The notes under the pieces: model-generated
The model's database searches: none
What the model saw: the letters and a program-made list of their open reading frames with translations, nothing else
Told to the model about the DNA's origin: nothing
Program-made: the position numbers and the translations under genes
Part shown: positions 31,065 through 39,708 of the stretch, one piece after another
How positions within the stretch are numbered: position 1 is the stretch's first letter
Layout: each line of letters opens with the position of its first letter
Assembly: GCF_004337475.1 (NCBI RefSeq)
Contig: NZ_SJZJ01000003.1
Span: 1 to 64,000 of the forward strand
Origin: Nocardioides jejuensis
Lineage (GTDB): Bacteria > Actinomycetota > Actinomycetes > Propionibacteriales > Nocardioidaceae
DNA length: 64,000 nucleotides
Direction: 5' to 3'

Positions 31065-33839
31065 TCATGACCGCGGCCTCAGCTCGACCAGATCGCGCAG
31101 CTCGGCGTCGGACAGCTCGGTCAGGGCCGCCTCGCCGCCGCTGAGCACCGACTCGGCGAGCGAACGCTTCGCCGCCAGCAGGGCCGCGATGCGCTCCTCG
31201 ATGGTCCCCTCGGCGACGATCCGGTGCACCTGCACGGGCCTGGTCTGGCCGATCCGGTACGCGCGGTCGGTGGCCTGCTCCTCGACGGCGGGGTTCCACC
31301 AGCGGTCGACGTGGACGACGTGGTCGGCGCGGGTCAGGTTGAGGCCCGTGCCACCCGCCTTGAGCGACAGGATGAAGACCGGCATCTCGCCGTCCTGGAA
31401 CCGCCGCACCATCGCCGCCCGCTCCGCGACGCTCGTGCTGCCGTGCAGGAACTGGTGCGGGACCCCGCTCTTGGTCAGGTGCGCCTCGATGAGCCGGCCC
31501 ATCGCGACGTACTGCGTGAAAAGGAGCACCGCACCGTCCTCCGCGAGGATCGTGCCGAGGAGCTCGTCGAAGAGGTCGAACTTCTCCGACCGTCCGGTCA
31601 GCCGCGGGTTGGTCTGCCGCAGGTAGTGCGCGGGGTGGTTGCAGATCTGCTTGAGGCCGGTCAGCATCGCGAGCACCAGTCCGCGACGGGTGTCGGGGTC
31701 GGCGCGCTCGATCCGCTCCATCGAGTCGCGGACCAGCGCTTCGTAGAGCACCGTCTGCTCGCGGGTGAGGCCGACCAGGTGGTCGGTCTCGGTCTTGGGC
31801 GGCAGCTCAGGGGCGATGCCCGGATCCGACTTGCGACGCCGCAACACAAACGGCCCGACGAGGTCCGCGAAGCGCGCCGTCACCTCCGGGTCGACGCCCG
31901 ACTCGATCGGCTGGGCCCACGCCTTGCGGAACGCATTGCGGGAGCCGAGCAGGCCCGGCGTCGCCCAGTCGAGGATCGCCCAGAGCTCGGTGAGCTCGTT
32001 CTCGATCGGGGTGCCGGTCAGCGCGACCCGGGCCGCCGACGGGATCGTGCGCAGCGCGCGTGCCGTGGACGTGGCGGGGTTCTTGACGTGCTGAGCCTCG
32101 TCTGCGACCACGAGGTCCCAGTCGACCTTCGCAAGATCAGCCGCCGCGTTGCGCATCGTGCCGTACGTCGTGAGCACGAAGCCTTGCGCATCGGCCAGGT
32201 CGCGGGCCCCGCCGTGGAAGCGGCGTACGGCGATGCCCGGCGCGAAGCGACGGATCTCGGCCTCCCAGTTGGCCAGGAGGGACGTCGGGCAGACCACGAG
32301 CGTCGGCGTGGCCGCAGCGCGGTGCAGGTGCAGAGCGATCACCTGCAGGGTCTTGCCGAGGCCCATGTCGTCGGCCAGGCAGGCGCCGAGGCCGAGCGAG
32401 GTCAGCTCGGCGAGCCAGGTCAGGCCGTGGCGCTGGTAGTCCCGGAGCGTCGCGTCGAGGCCGCCGGGCACCTCGACGGGCGTGCGGGTCGCGGCCGCGA
32501 GGAGCTGCGCGCGCACCTTCTCGAGCGTCGCACCGATCGCGACCCCGACGGGCCGGTCATCGACCTGGACGACGCCCGACAGGGCCGCCGCCACGGCGAC
32601 CGGTGCCGGGACCGTGCGGAGCAGCCGCTTCTTCGCCTTCCGCGCCAACTCGGGATCGACCACGAGCCACTGGTCGCGCAGCTTGATCACCGGCGCAGCA
32701 GCACCCGCGAGCTGATCCATCTCCTCGTCGGTGAGCGGCTCGCCGGCGAGGGAGATCCGCCAGTTGAAGGCGAAGAGCTTGTCGGTGCCGAAGGGGCTGT
32801 CCTGCAGCGCCTCCTCGCGCTGGCTCCCGTCGCCACCCTCGCCCGAACGCCGCTCCCGCTGCTGCGGCTCGAGCACCGTCGACGCGACGAGGTCGCGCCC
32901 GAGCGCGCGCGGCCAGAGCACGTCGATGCCGACCTCGCGCAGCGCACCGACGCCGTGCGACAGCAGCGACACGAGCTCGTCGGTGTCGAGGGTGATCTCG
33001 TCCGGGACCCGGAGCTCCTGCAACCGGTGCAGCACCGGCCAGGCGTCGGCCGCGGCACGCAGCGCCACCGACGTGTGGGCCACCGCTCGCGGACCGAAGC
33101 CACTCCCCGCGGGATCGGTCCAGAGCAGCGCCGCATCACAGAGGTGCAGCGGGTTGCGCTCGTCATGGACCTGGAGGACCAGCCGCACCGAGCCCGCGAC
33201 GAGCTCCTCCTCCGCGGCCTCGACGCGCAGCGACAGGGTGACGAGGTTGGGGCGCGCGTCGGGCACGGGGCCGCCGTCCGCGCGGATCCGCGCGACCCGC
33301 TCCGCCAGCCGTGCCTGGAACGCCTCCGGGTCCCCCTTCCGCGTCGAACGCCGCGCACCTCCCGGCCGCAGCCCGGGTCCGGTCGATCCGCCCGCATCCG
33401 AACCGGCCACGAGCGATGCCGCCGATCCCGACGGCGCGCTCCGCGGCATCGCGTCGACGACGGCGGCGATCACCCGCCGGGCCAGTCCCTCGGCGGCGGC
33501 CGCATCCATGCCGTCGTACGCGCGGGAGGCGGCGAGGCGGACCAGCCGGTCGGTCTCCTCGGGGGACAGCTCCACCGGCTGCCACCACGGACCTTCCGGC
33601 GACGGCTCGAACCGACCGTCCGCCACCAGGCGCATGCCGAGCACCACGGCTCCGCCGATCAGGCCGACCGAGCCGTGTGCGCTCTCGTCGACCCGGGCCC
33701 GGGTCAGGACGGGCAACGCGGATCGCATGGGCAGCTCGATCGTCCGCGCGGACGTCGCGTCGGTGAACTCGATGACGCTCTCGCGCGGCGGCTCTCCCAG
33801 CCGGAACGACGCAGCACCGCTGACCGGAACGAAACCCAC
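31065..33839 (-). CDS. SNF2/RapA-family DEAD-like helicase
   Basis: A 924-residue Swi2/Snf2-type ATPase. The N-terminal about 400 residues are a bacterial-specific domain. The motor begins at LRDYQRHGLTWLAEL. Motif I is DDMGLGKT, motif II is VADEAQHVKN, and motif III is ALTGTPIEN. The C-terminal lobe has SLKAGGTGLNLT, DRWWNPAVEEQATDRAYRIG and QTRPVQVHR (motifs V-VI). It likely translocates on double-stranded DNA and remodels bound protein. The start is GTG 33839. The SWIM gene follows in the same operon. It is divergent from the GPx gene. Confidence 0.93.
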   Translation of the reverse strand: MGFVPVSGAASFRLGEPPRESVIEFTDATSARTIELPMRSALPVLTRARVDESAHGSVGLIGGAVVLGMRLVADGRFEPSPEGPWWQPVELSPEETDRLVRLAASRAYDGMDAAAAEGLARRVIAAVVDAMPRSAPSGSAASLVAGSDAGGSTGPGLRPGGARRSTRKGDPEAFQARLAERVARIRADGGPVPDARPNLVTLSLRVEAAEEELVAGSVRLVLQVHDERNPLHLCDAALLWTDPAGSGFGPRAVAHTSVALRAAADAWPVLHRLQELRVPDEITLDTDELVSLLSHGVGALREVGIDVLWPRALGRDLVASTVLEPQQRERRSGEGGDGSQREEALQDSPFGTDKLFAFNWRISLAGEPLTDEEMDQLAGAAAPVIKLRDQWLVVDPELARKAKKRLLRTVPAPVAVAAALSGVVQVDDRPVGVAIGATLEKVRAQLLAAATRTPVEVPGGLDATLRDYQRHGLTWLAELTSLGLGACLADDMGLGKTLQVIALHLHRAAATPTLVVCPTSLLANWEAEIRRFAPGIAVRRFHGGARDLADAQGFVLTTYGTMRNAAADLAKVDWDLVVADEAQHVKNPATSTARALRTIPSAARVALTGTPIENELTELWAILDWATPGLLGSRNAFRKAWAQPIESGVDPEVTARFADLVGPFVLRRRKSDPGIAPELPPKTETDHLVGLTREQTVLYEALVRDSMERIERADPDTRRGLVLAMLTGLKQICNHPAHYLRQTNPRLTGRSEKFDLFDELLGTILAEDGAVLLFTQYVAMGRLIEAHLTKSGVPHQFLHGSTSVAERAAMVRRFQDGEMPVFILSLKAGGTGLNLTRADHVVHVDRWWNPAVEEQATDRAYRIGQTRPVQVHRIVAEGTIEERIAALLAAKRSLAESVLSGGEAALTELSDAELRDLVELRPRS

Positions 33840-33921
33840 GCCGCCACCCTAGGCGGCGGGACCGACATCGGCCGCGACGGCGCCGACGGCGGCCTGCGGA
33901 CGACCCCGTACCCTCGATCCC

Positions 33922-34407
33922 GTGAGCATCCTGGACACGAAGATCGCCCTCCTCGACGGCACCGCCTCCACCCTCGGCGACATCACCGCCGGCCGGGCGG
34001 CTCTGCTGGTCAACGTCGCCTCCAAGTGCGGCCTGACGCCGCAGTACGAGACGCTCGAGAAGCTCCACGAGGAGTACACCGCGCGCGGCTTCACGGTCGT
34101 CGGCTTCCCGTGCAACCAGTTCGGTGGCCAGGAGCCCGGCACGTCGGAGGAGATCCAGGAGTTCTGCTCCATGACCTACGGCGTGACCTTCCCCCTCACC
34201 GAGAAGATCGACGTCAACGGCGAGGACCGGAACGCGATCTACCACGAGCTCGTGAAGACGCCCAACGAGAAGGGCGAGGCCGGCGACATCCGGTGGAACT
34301 TCGAGAAGTTCGTCATTGCCCCCGACGGCGCGATCATCGCCCGCTTCAGCCCGCAGGTCCTCCCGGACGACCCGCAGGTGCTCGCGGTCATCGACGCACT
34401 CGTCTGA
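33922..34407 (+). CDS. Glutathione peroxidase-fold thiol peroxidase
   Basis: 161 residues from GTG 33922. Peroxidatic Cys36 lies in NVASKCGLTPQY, Gln70 in FPCNQFGGQEPG, and Trp125/Asn126 in RWNFEKF, giving the complete GPx tetrad. Cys82 (EFCSMTYGV) matches the resolving cysteine of thioredoxin-dependent family members. Actinobacteria lack glutathione, so electrons more likely come from thioredoxin or a mycothiol system. It is a cytoplasmic reductase of hydrogen peroxide and organic peroxides. Confidence 0.94.
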   Translation: MSILDTKIALLDGTASTLGDITAGRAALLVNVASKCGLTPQYETLEKLHEEYTARGFTVVGFPCNQFGGQEPGTSEEIQEFCSMTYGVTFPLTEKIDVNGEDRNAIYHELVKTPNEKGEAGDIRWNFEKFVIAPDGAIIARFSPQVLPDDPQVLAVIDALV

Positions 34408-34476
34408 CGTCCGTTTCCTGAGGATTTACCCGCCGTTCACCTTCCGCCGTCGCCCGCGCGGGTCTAGCGTGCGGCC

Positions 34477-34962
34477 ATGACGGACCGTGATTCGCCCGCG
34501 GCATCGCACCACCTCGATCGCGAGCTCAACGAGCTGCTCCAGGAGCTCCGGGTCATCCAGGGCGGGATCCTGCTGCTCGTCGGCTTCCTGCTGGTGATCG
34601 CGTTCAGCGCCGGGTTCGCTGGTGCGACGGACTTCCAGCGGGTCGTCTACTACCTGACGCTGCTGGTCACGGGCGTGGCCGCCATCGTCGTCGTGGCTCC
34701 GGTCGTGCACCACCGGATGGCCTTCCGTCGGCGCGACAAGGAGCGGGTCGTCGTCCGCGGCAACCACCAGATCCTGGCCGCCATCGGGCTGGTGGCCCTG
34801 TCGATCCTCGGCATCCTCACCCTCGTGACCGACTACCTGTTCGGATCCCGCCTCACCGTGGTCATCGATGTCCTGTACGCCGGCCTGGTCACGATCTTCT
34901 GGGTGATCCTGCCCCTCCACTCACTGCGGCTGGCACGGCTCGAGGGCTCCGGCACTGACTGA
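34477..34962 (+). CDS. DUF6328-like four-helix membrane protein
   Basis: 161 residues with four hydrophobic segments (LLLVGFLLVIAFSAGFAG, VVYYLTLLVTGVAAIVVVAPV, ILAAIGLVALSILGILTLV, VIDVLYAGLVTIFWVILPL). A soluble N-terminus contains LDRELNELLQELRVIQGG, the conserved family start. The basic loop HHRMAFRRRDKERVVVRGNH lies between helices two and three. Small proteins of this kind are common in actinobacteria, with no known role. It stands alone between the GPx gene and the DHA2 exporter. Confidence 0.75.
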   Translation: MTDRDSPAASHHLDRELNELLQELRVIQGGILLLVGFLLVIAFSAGFAGATDFQRVVYYLTLLVTGVAAIVVVAPVVHHRMAFRRRDKERVVVRGNHQILAAIGLVALSILGILTLVTDYLFGSRLTVVIDVLYAGLVTIFWVILPLHSLRLARLEGSGTD

Positions 34963-34981
34963 ACCTGGCTCTGTTGCCATG

Positions 34982-34994
34982 CCACACGTTGTGG
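34982..34994. promoter_or_regulatory. Dyad upstream of the DHA2 exporter
   Basis: CCACA-CGT-TGTGG is a 5+3+5 inverted repeat about 65 bases before the exporter start, in an unusually AT-richer spacer that also contains CAGTGCCAC and TTGTCAGTGG. Such dyads are typical places for TetR- or MarR-type control of drug exporters. No regulator gene is adjacent. Confidence 0.3.
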
Positions 34995-35057
34995 TCAGTG
35001 CCACCCGAGGCTTCGCCCAAAGTCTGATGCCGTTGTCAGTGGTTGTGCCTAGCATCA

Positions 35058-36641
35058 ATGTTTGTGACTTCCGACCTGACTCAAGACCCACCTGCCGCGG
35101 CGAAGGCCGCCACCGAGCCGCTACCTGAGGGCACGTTCCTCATCGCTGGCGTCGTCGTCCTCGGCGCCATCATGTCCATCCTCGACGTCACCGTCGTGTC
35201 GGTGGCGCTGCGCACGTTCCAGGAGACCTTCGACGCCACGTCGGCGCAGGTCGCCTGGACGATGACCGGCTACACGCTCGCGCTGGCTGCGGTGATCCCG
35301 CTGACCGGCTGGGCCGCTGACCGCTTCGGCACGAAGCGCCTCTTCATGCTCGCCGTGCTGCTCTTCACCCTGGGCTCGGCGGCCTGCGCCTCCGCGCAGA
35401 ACCTCGAGATGCTCGTCGTCTTCCGCGTGCTCCAGGGCCTCGGCGGCGGCATGCTCATGCCGCTCGGCATGACGATCATGACCCACAAGGCCGGCCCGCA
35501 GAACGTCGGTCGCGTCATGGCCATCCTCGGCATCCCGATGATGCTCGGCCCGATCTGTGGCCCGATCCTCGGCGGCTGGCTGGTCGACACGGCCAGCTGG
35601 CACTGGATCTTCCTGGTCAACGTGCCGATCGGCATCCTCACGCTGCTCTACGCGCTCGTCATCCTCCCGCGCGACGACGTCGAGCCGTCGGAGTCCTTCG
35701 ACTTCCTGGGCATGCTGCTCCTGTCGCCCGGCCTGGCCTCGCTGCTCTACGGCGTCTCCTCGATCCCGGGTGCCAAGCAGGAGCACAACACGATCTGGAC
35801 GACGCAGGTTGTTGTCTTCACGCTCATCGGTGCGGCCCTCGTCGCGGCGTTCATCCCGTGGGCGCTCAGCCGGGCCAACCGTCACCCGCTGATCGACCTG
35901 CGCCTGTTCCGCGACAAGCAGATGACGATCGCGGTCGTGGCGATGGCGCTCTTCGCGGTCGCCTTCTTCGGCGCGGGTCTGCTCTTCCCGCTCTACTTCC
36001 AGCAGGTGCTCGGCAAGAACGCGCTCCACTCGGGCCTGCTGCTGATCCCGCAGGGCCTTGGCGCGGTGCTGACGATGCCGGTCGCCGGTGTCCTCTCGGA
36101 CAAGATCGGCCCCGGCAAGGTCGTCATGACCGGCATCGTGCTCGACACGATCGGCATGGCGTTCTTCATCAACATCGGCCACGACCCGTCGACGCTCCGC
36201 ATCCTCGCGGGCCTCTTCGTGATGGGCCTGGGCATGGGCTGCACGATGATGCCGATGTTCAGCGCGGCCCTCGCCACGCTGAGCCACGAGCACATCGCGC
36301 GGGGCTCGACGCTGCTCAACGTGACCCAGCAGGTGGCCGCGTCGATCGGCACCGCGATCTTCGCGGTGATCCTGACCAACGAGTTCGCCAAGGGAGACCA
36401 GACCGCGATCAGCGCAGCTGGTGCGGCTAACGCCCTCGGCCTGGATCAGGCGGCCGCAAAGTTCGGTGTTCCGCTGGAGCAGTTCCGTCACCTGGTCCTG
36501 AAGGGCCTTGAGGACATGGGCAACGCCTTCGGCGTGGTCTACGTGGTCGGCACGATCCTGGTCGGCCTCTGCTTCATCCCGGCGCTGTTCCTGCCGCGCC
36601 ACAAGGTCGCCCCGGTCGATCCCGCGGCGATGATGCACTGA
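35058..36641 (+). CDS. DHA2-family MFS multidrug exporter (EmrB/QacA type)
   Basis: About 527 residues from ATG 35058 (GTG 35064 is possible) with 14 predicted helices. Motif A reads LTGWAADRFGTKRLF. Motif C lies around MMLGPICGPILGGWLVDTASWHWIFLVNVPIG in pieces, the hallmark of drug:proton antiporters. IMSILDVTVVSVAL with Asp and the first-helix motif is also typical. It should export hydrophobic or cationic compounds across the inner membrane. Its native substrate is unknown. It is single-gene, with a hairpin terminator 12 bases after the stop. Confidence 0.92.
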   Translation: MFVTSDLTQDPPAAAKAATEPLPEGTFLIAGVVVLGAIMSILDVTVVSVALRTFQETFDATSAQVAWTMTGYTLALAAVIPLTGWAADRFGTKRLFMLAVLLFTLGSAACASAQNLEMLVVFRVLQGLGGGMLMPLGMTIMTHKAGPQNVGRVMAILGIPMMLGPICGPILGGWLVDTASWHWIFLVNVPIGILTLLYALVILPRDDVEPSESFDFLGMLLLSPGLASLLYGVSSIPGAKQEHNTIWTTQVVVFTLIGAALVAAFIPWALSRANRHPLIDLRLFRDKQMTIAVVAMALFAVAFFGAGLLFPLYFQQVLGKNALHSGLLLIPQGLGAVLTMPVAGVLSDKIGPGKVVMTGIVLDTIGMAFFINIGHDPSTLRILAGLFVMGLGMGCTMMPMFSAALATLSHEHIARGSTLLNVTQQVAASIGTAIFAVILTNEFAKGDQTAISAAGAANALGLDQAAAKFGVPLEQFRHLVLKGLEDMGNAFGVVYVVGTILVGLCFIPALFLPRHKVAPVDPAAMMH

Positions 36642-36653
36642 TCCACAGCACGA

Positions 36654-36690
36654 CGGAGGCCCCCGGTGATCCCGGGGGCCTCCGCTGTTT
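36654..36690 (+). terminator. Rho-independent terminator after the DHA2 exporter
   Basis: CGGAGGCCCCCGG (36654-36666) pairs perfectly with CCGGGGGCCTCCG (36672-36684) over a 5-base loop and is followed by CTGTTTTC. This is the best intrinsic-terminator match in the window. It may also serve the convergent secreted-protein gene. Confidence 0.85.
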
Positions 36691-36705
36691 TCAGGAGTCA
36701 GACGC

Positions 36706-37410
36706 TCACTTCGAGACGTAGCGCTCGTACGACTTCGTGGTGCGCAACGTCGCCGAGGAGTCGGTGACGCCATCGAGCGCGATACCCGCCGACTCCCCGG
36801 AGACGGTCGCCGCCCGCTCGGTCGTCTCGTACTTGTAGACGTAGCCCTTGCCCCGCGAGTACTCCGTGGTGGTCGAGGTCGCGCCCTCGCCGGTGAAGGT
36901 CAGGTCGACCACCGCCGTCGAGGTGGTCGGCTCCTCGGCACCGTCGCTCCAGCTCGAGACCTCGACCGTGCCCCGGACCGTGGCCGACGCCAGCTTCCTG
37001 GAGATCGTCACGTCCGCTGCGTCGCTCCAGAAGTCATGACCGCCCTCGAAGACGCAGTTGGTCTCGGGCATCGGCTCCGGCGGCACGGGCTCCCCCGGCG
37101 TACCGATGCCTCCGCCACCCTCGACGGGGATCGGCTCGTCGCCCCAGTACGGCGGGAGCTCCCCCTCCGGGCAGGTCCAGTCCTCCGAGTAGCCGGAGAC
37201 CGATCCGGGGCTGGACGCGTACACACTGCCGCGGTGGACGTTGCCGGGCGCACCGTCGAGCGCACCGACGATCTGGAACGTCGCTTCGGCTGTCTGCTCC
37301 GAACTGCGGGAACTCCAGCGGATGGCGGCATCGGCCGGGGTGGCGGCGAGGACGACCAGAGGAAGGCCGGCGCAGGCGATGCCGGCCGACAGGAGGTGCT
37401 TCTTCATCAT
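36706..37410 (-). CDS. Secreted hypothetical protein
   Basis: 234 residues from ATG 37410 (or 37407). The signal peptide is MMKKHLLSAGIACAGLPLVV then LAATPADA. The mature part has a Gly/Pro-rich acidic linker (EGGGGIGTPGEPVPPEPMPE), two cysteines (DWTCPEGE, TNCVFEGG), and a Thr/Ser-rich beta region with YSRGKGYVYKYETTERAATV. It ends with SYERYVSK. No family was recognised, and there is no anchor, so it is probably released or wall-associated. It is convergent with the exporter gene. Confidence 0.7.
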   Translation of the reverse strand: MMKKHLLSAGIACAGLPLVVLAATPADAAIRWSSRSSEQTAEATFQIVGALDGAPGNVHRGSVYASSPGSVSGYSEDWTCPEGELPPYWGDEPIPVEGGGGIGTPGEPVPPEPMPETNCVFEGGHDFWSDAADVTISRKLASATVRGTVEVSSWSDGAEEPTTSTAVVDLTFTGEGATSTTTEYSRGKGYVYKYETTERAATVSGESAGIALDGVTDSSATLRTTKSYERYVSK

Positions 37411-37511
37411 GACTCCCGAGTGGTGAAGGGTGGACCGCCGTTGGCCCACATCCCTCCGACGCGCGAGGAGTCGTTCCGGTTGCGTCCGGTCGCCGCCGGA
37501 TCCGCGCGGAC

Positions 37512-39650
37512 TCAGCTGTCGGCGGCGAGCACGAGCGGCACGACATGCTCCGCACCCGCCGCCCGGATCGCCCGCGCCGCAACGGTCAGCGACCAGCCGG
37601 TGACCGTGCGGTCATCGACGAGGAGCACGGAAGCCCCCGCCGGGACCTGCCCCTCGAGAGCCGAACGTCGCAGCACCGCCGCGACCCGCTGCGCCGAGTT
37701 GGCCGCACCACGTCCGGGGTCGACGGACGGGTCGACGATCGACCAACGGCCGACGATCGGCACCTGCAGGTAGCGCGAGAGCCCGTCGGCGAGGTCGCGC
37801 ACGAGGGCGGGTCGGCGAGCGGACTCGACGAAGACGATCGCGTCGACGCGTGGCCGCCAGTCCTGCAGGACGGTGACCATTGCCTGGATGAGCGGCAGCG
37901 GCACGGGCCCGTCGGGCGTCGTGTCGCGGAAGAGCTCGCGCAACGCCTGCCCATGGCCGAGGTCGGTCAGTCGCGCGATGGACCGGCCCTCCGCTGCACC
38001 GTCGGAGATCTTGCCCTTGAGGTCGATGCCCAGGTTGGCGAGCGCGGTCGGCCACATCTTGCGCGGCGCGAGCGCGACACCGGGTCGGCCAAGGGCTGCG
38101 CGGGCATCGGCAGCCGCGGCCTCGGAGACCTCGGCCGGGGTGGACAGGCCGCCGCAGTTGTCGCACCGGCCGCACCGCTCGGGCGCTTCGTCATCGAGCT
38201 GCCCACGCAGGTAAGCCATGCGGCAGCCATCCCAGGTCAGGTAGTCGAGCATCGCCTGCTGCTCGCGCTGGCGCGCCTCGGCGACGCGGGCATAGCGCTC
38301 GCGGTCGTAGGACCACTCCTGCCCCGTCGCCGTCCACCCGCCGCTGACCCGCTGCACCGCGCCGTCGACGTCGAGCACCTTGAGCATGGTCTCCAGGCGG
38401 GTGCGGTTGAGGTCGACGTACGTCTCGAGGACTGCGGTCGACAGCGGTCGGCCGGCGTCGGCGAGCACGGAGAGGGTCTGGCGCACGAGCTCCTCGCGCG
38501 GGAAGGCGAGGGAGGCGAAGTACGCCCAGATGTCACGGTCCTCGATGCCCGGGAGCAGCACCACCACCGCGTCGTCGGTGCCGCGGCCGGCACGACCGAC
38601 CTGCTGGTAGTAGCTGACCGGCGACGCCGGTGCCCCGAGGTTGATGACGAAGCCGAGTGTCGCGTCGAAGCCCATACCCAGCGCGGACGTGGCGATCAGC
38701 GCCTTGACCCGACCCGCCGCGAGGTCTCCTTCGAGGGCCTCGCGCTCGCTGGTCTCGGTCTGTCCGGAGTACGCCGCGACGACGTGCCCGCGCTCCCGGA
38801 GGTACGCCGCGACCTCCTGCGTCGCGGCCACTGTCAGGCAGTAGACGATGCCGGACCCCGGGAGCGAGCCGAGGTTGTCGGCCAGCCACGCCAGCCGCAT
38901 GTCGGGGGTGGGCAGCCGGACGACGCCGAGCCGCAGCGACTCGCGGTCGAGGGAGCCGCGCTGGACGAGGACGCCGCTGAGCTCGTCGGACGCCTCCGGC
39001 GGGGCGAGCTGCTCGGCCACGTCACGCGTGACACGTGCGTTGGCCGTCGCGGTTGTCGCCAGCACGGGGATGCCGGGGCGCAGGTCCGCCAGCATCGTCC
39101 GGATCCGGCGGTAGTCGGGCCGGAAGTCGTGGCCCCAGTCGGAGATGCAGTGTGCCTCGTCGACGACCAGGAGACCGGTCGTGGCAGCGAGCCGCGGCAG
39201 CACCTCGTCGCGGAAGCCGGGGTTGTTGAGCCGCTCCGGGCTGACCAGGAGCACGTCGACCTCACCGGCGGCGATGGCCGCCTCGATCCGCGTCCAGTCC
39301 TCCGGGTTGGTGGAGTTGATCGTCACTGCGTGGATGCCGGCGCGCTCCGCAGCCTGGATCTGGTTGCGCATCAGCGCGAGCAGCGGCGACACGATCACCG
39401 TCGGCCCGGCTCCTCGGGCCCGGAGCAGGGCGGTCGCCACGAAGTAGACCGCGGACTTGCCCCACCCGGTGCGCTGCACGACGAGCGCACGGCGCCGGTC
39501 GACGGCGAGCGCCTCGATCGCGGTCCACTGGTCGTCGCGGAGCGCAGCGTCGTCGCGCCCGACGAGCGCGCGCAGGCTCGCCTCCGCCTCCGCGCGCACC
39601 GACGCCCGGTCGACGGTCGGCGCGGCGGTGTCAGCGGAGGGTGAGGTCAT
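37512..39650 (-). CDS. RecQ-family DNA helicase with C-terminal phosphoribosyltransferase-like domain
   Basis: 712 residues. The helicase part has motif I RTGWGKS, motif II VVDEAHCISDWGHDFRPDYR in pieces, and ALIATSALGMGFD (motif V). It is followed by the RecQ zinc-binding segment CRMAYLRGQ and then CGRCDNC. Instead of an HRDC domain, the last about 190 residues end in a type I phosphoribosyltransferase-like motif, VLLVDDRTVTGWS (about 675-687), the PRPP-binding loop shape. Expected role: 3'-5' unwinding in recombination and repair, with the PRT-like tail perhaps sensing a nucleotide. The ATG at 39650 has a clear GAGG-type site. Confidence 0.9.
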   Translation of the reverse strand: MTSPSADTAAPTVDRASVRAEAEASLRALVGRDDAALRDDQWTAIEALAVDRRRALVVQRTGWGKSAVYFVATALLRARGAGPTVIVSPLLALMRNQIQAAERAGIHAVTINSTNPEDWTRIEAAIAAGEVDVLLVSPERLNNPGFRDEVLPRLAATTGLLVVDEAHCISDWGHDFRPDYRRIRTMLADLRPGIPVLATTATANARVTRDVAEQLAPPEASDELSGVLVQRGSLDRESLRLGVVRLPTPDMRLAWLADNLGSLPGSGIVYCLTVAATQEVAAYLRERGHVVAAYSGQTETSEREALEGDLAAGRVKALIATSALGMGFDATLGFVINLGAPASPVSYYQQVGRAGRGTDDAVVVLLPGIEDRDIWAYFASLAFPREELVRQTLSVLADAGRPLSTAVLETYVDLNRTRLETMLKVLDVDGAVQRVSGGWTATGQEWSYDRERYARVAEARQREQQAMLDYLTWDGCRMAYLRGQLDDEAPERCGRCDNCGGLSTPAEVSEAAAADARAALGRPGVALAPRKMWPTALANLGIDLKGKISDGAAEGRSIARLTDLGHGQALRELFRDTTPDGPVPLPLIQAMVTVLQDWRPRVDAIVFVESARRPALVRDLADGLSRYLQVPIVGRWSIVDPSVDPGRGAANSAQRVAAVLRRSALEGQVPAGASVLLVDDRTVTGWSLTVAARAIRAAGAEHVVPLVLAADS

Positions 39651-39708
39651 GCGGACTGTCTACCAGCGGCCTCTGACACGGCCGGCATCCGGCGTACCTG
39701 CCTGTGGA

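Noticed and set aside
31224..34421. 1065-codon plus-strand open frame over the SNF2 helicase and GPx
   Set aside because: It runs antisense through the helicase and out of frame through the GPx gene. Amino-acid make-up is that of a shadow frame.
34982..34994. Further copy of the family 2 palindrome
   Set aside because: CCACA-CGT-TGTGG differs from CGACAC-N4-GTGTCG in sequence and loop length and is not repeated at 56-bp spacing.
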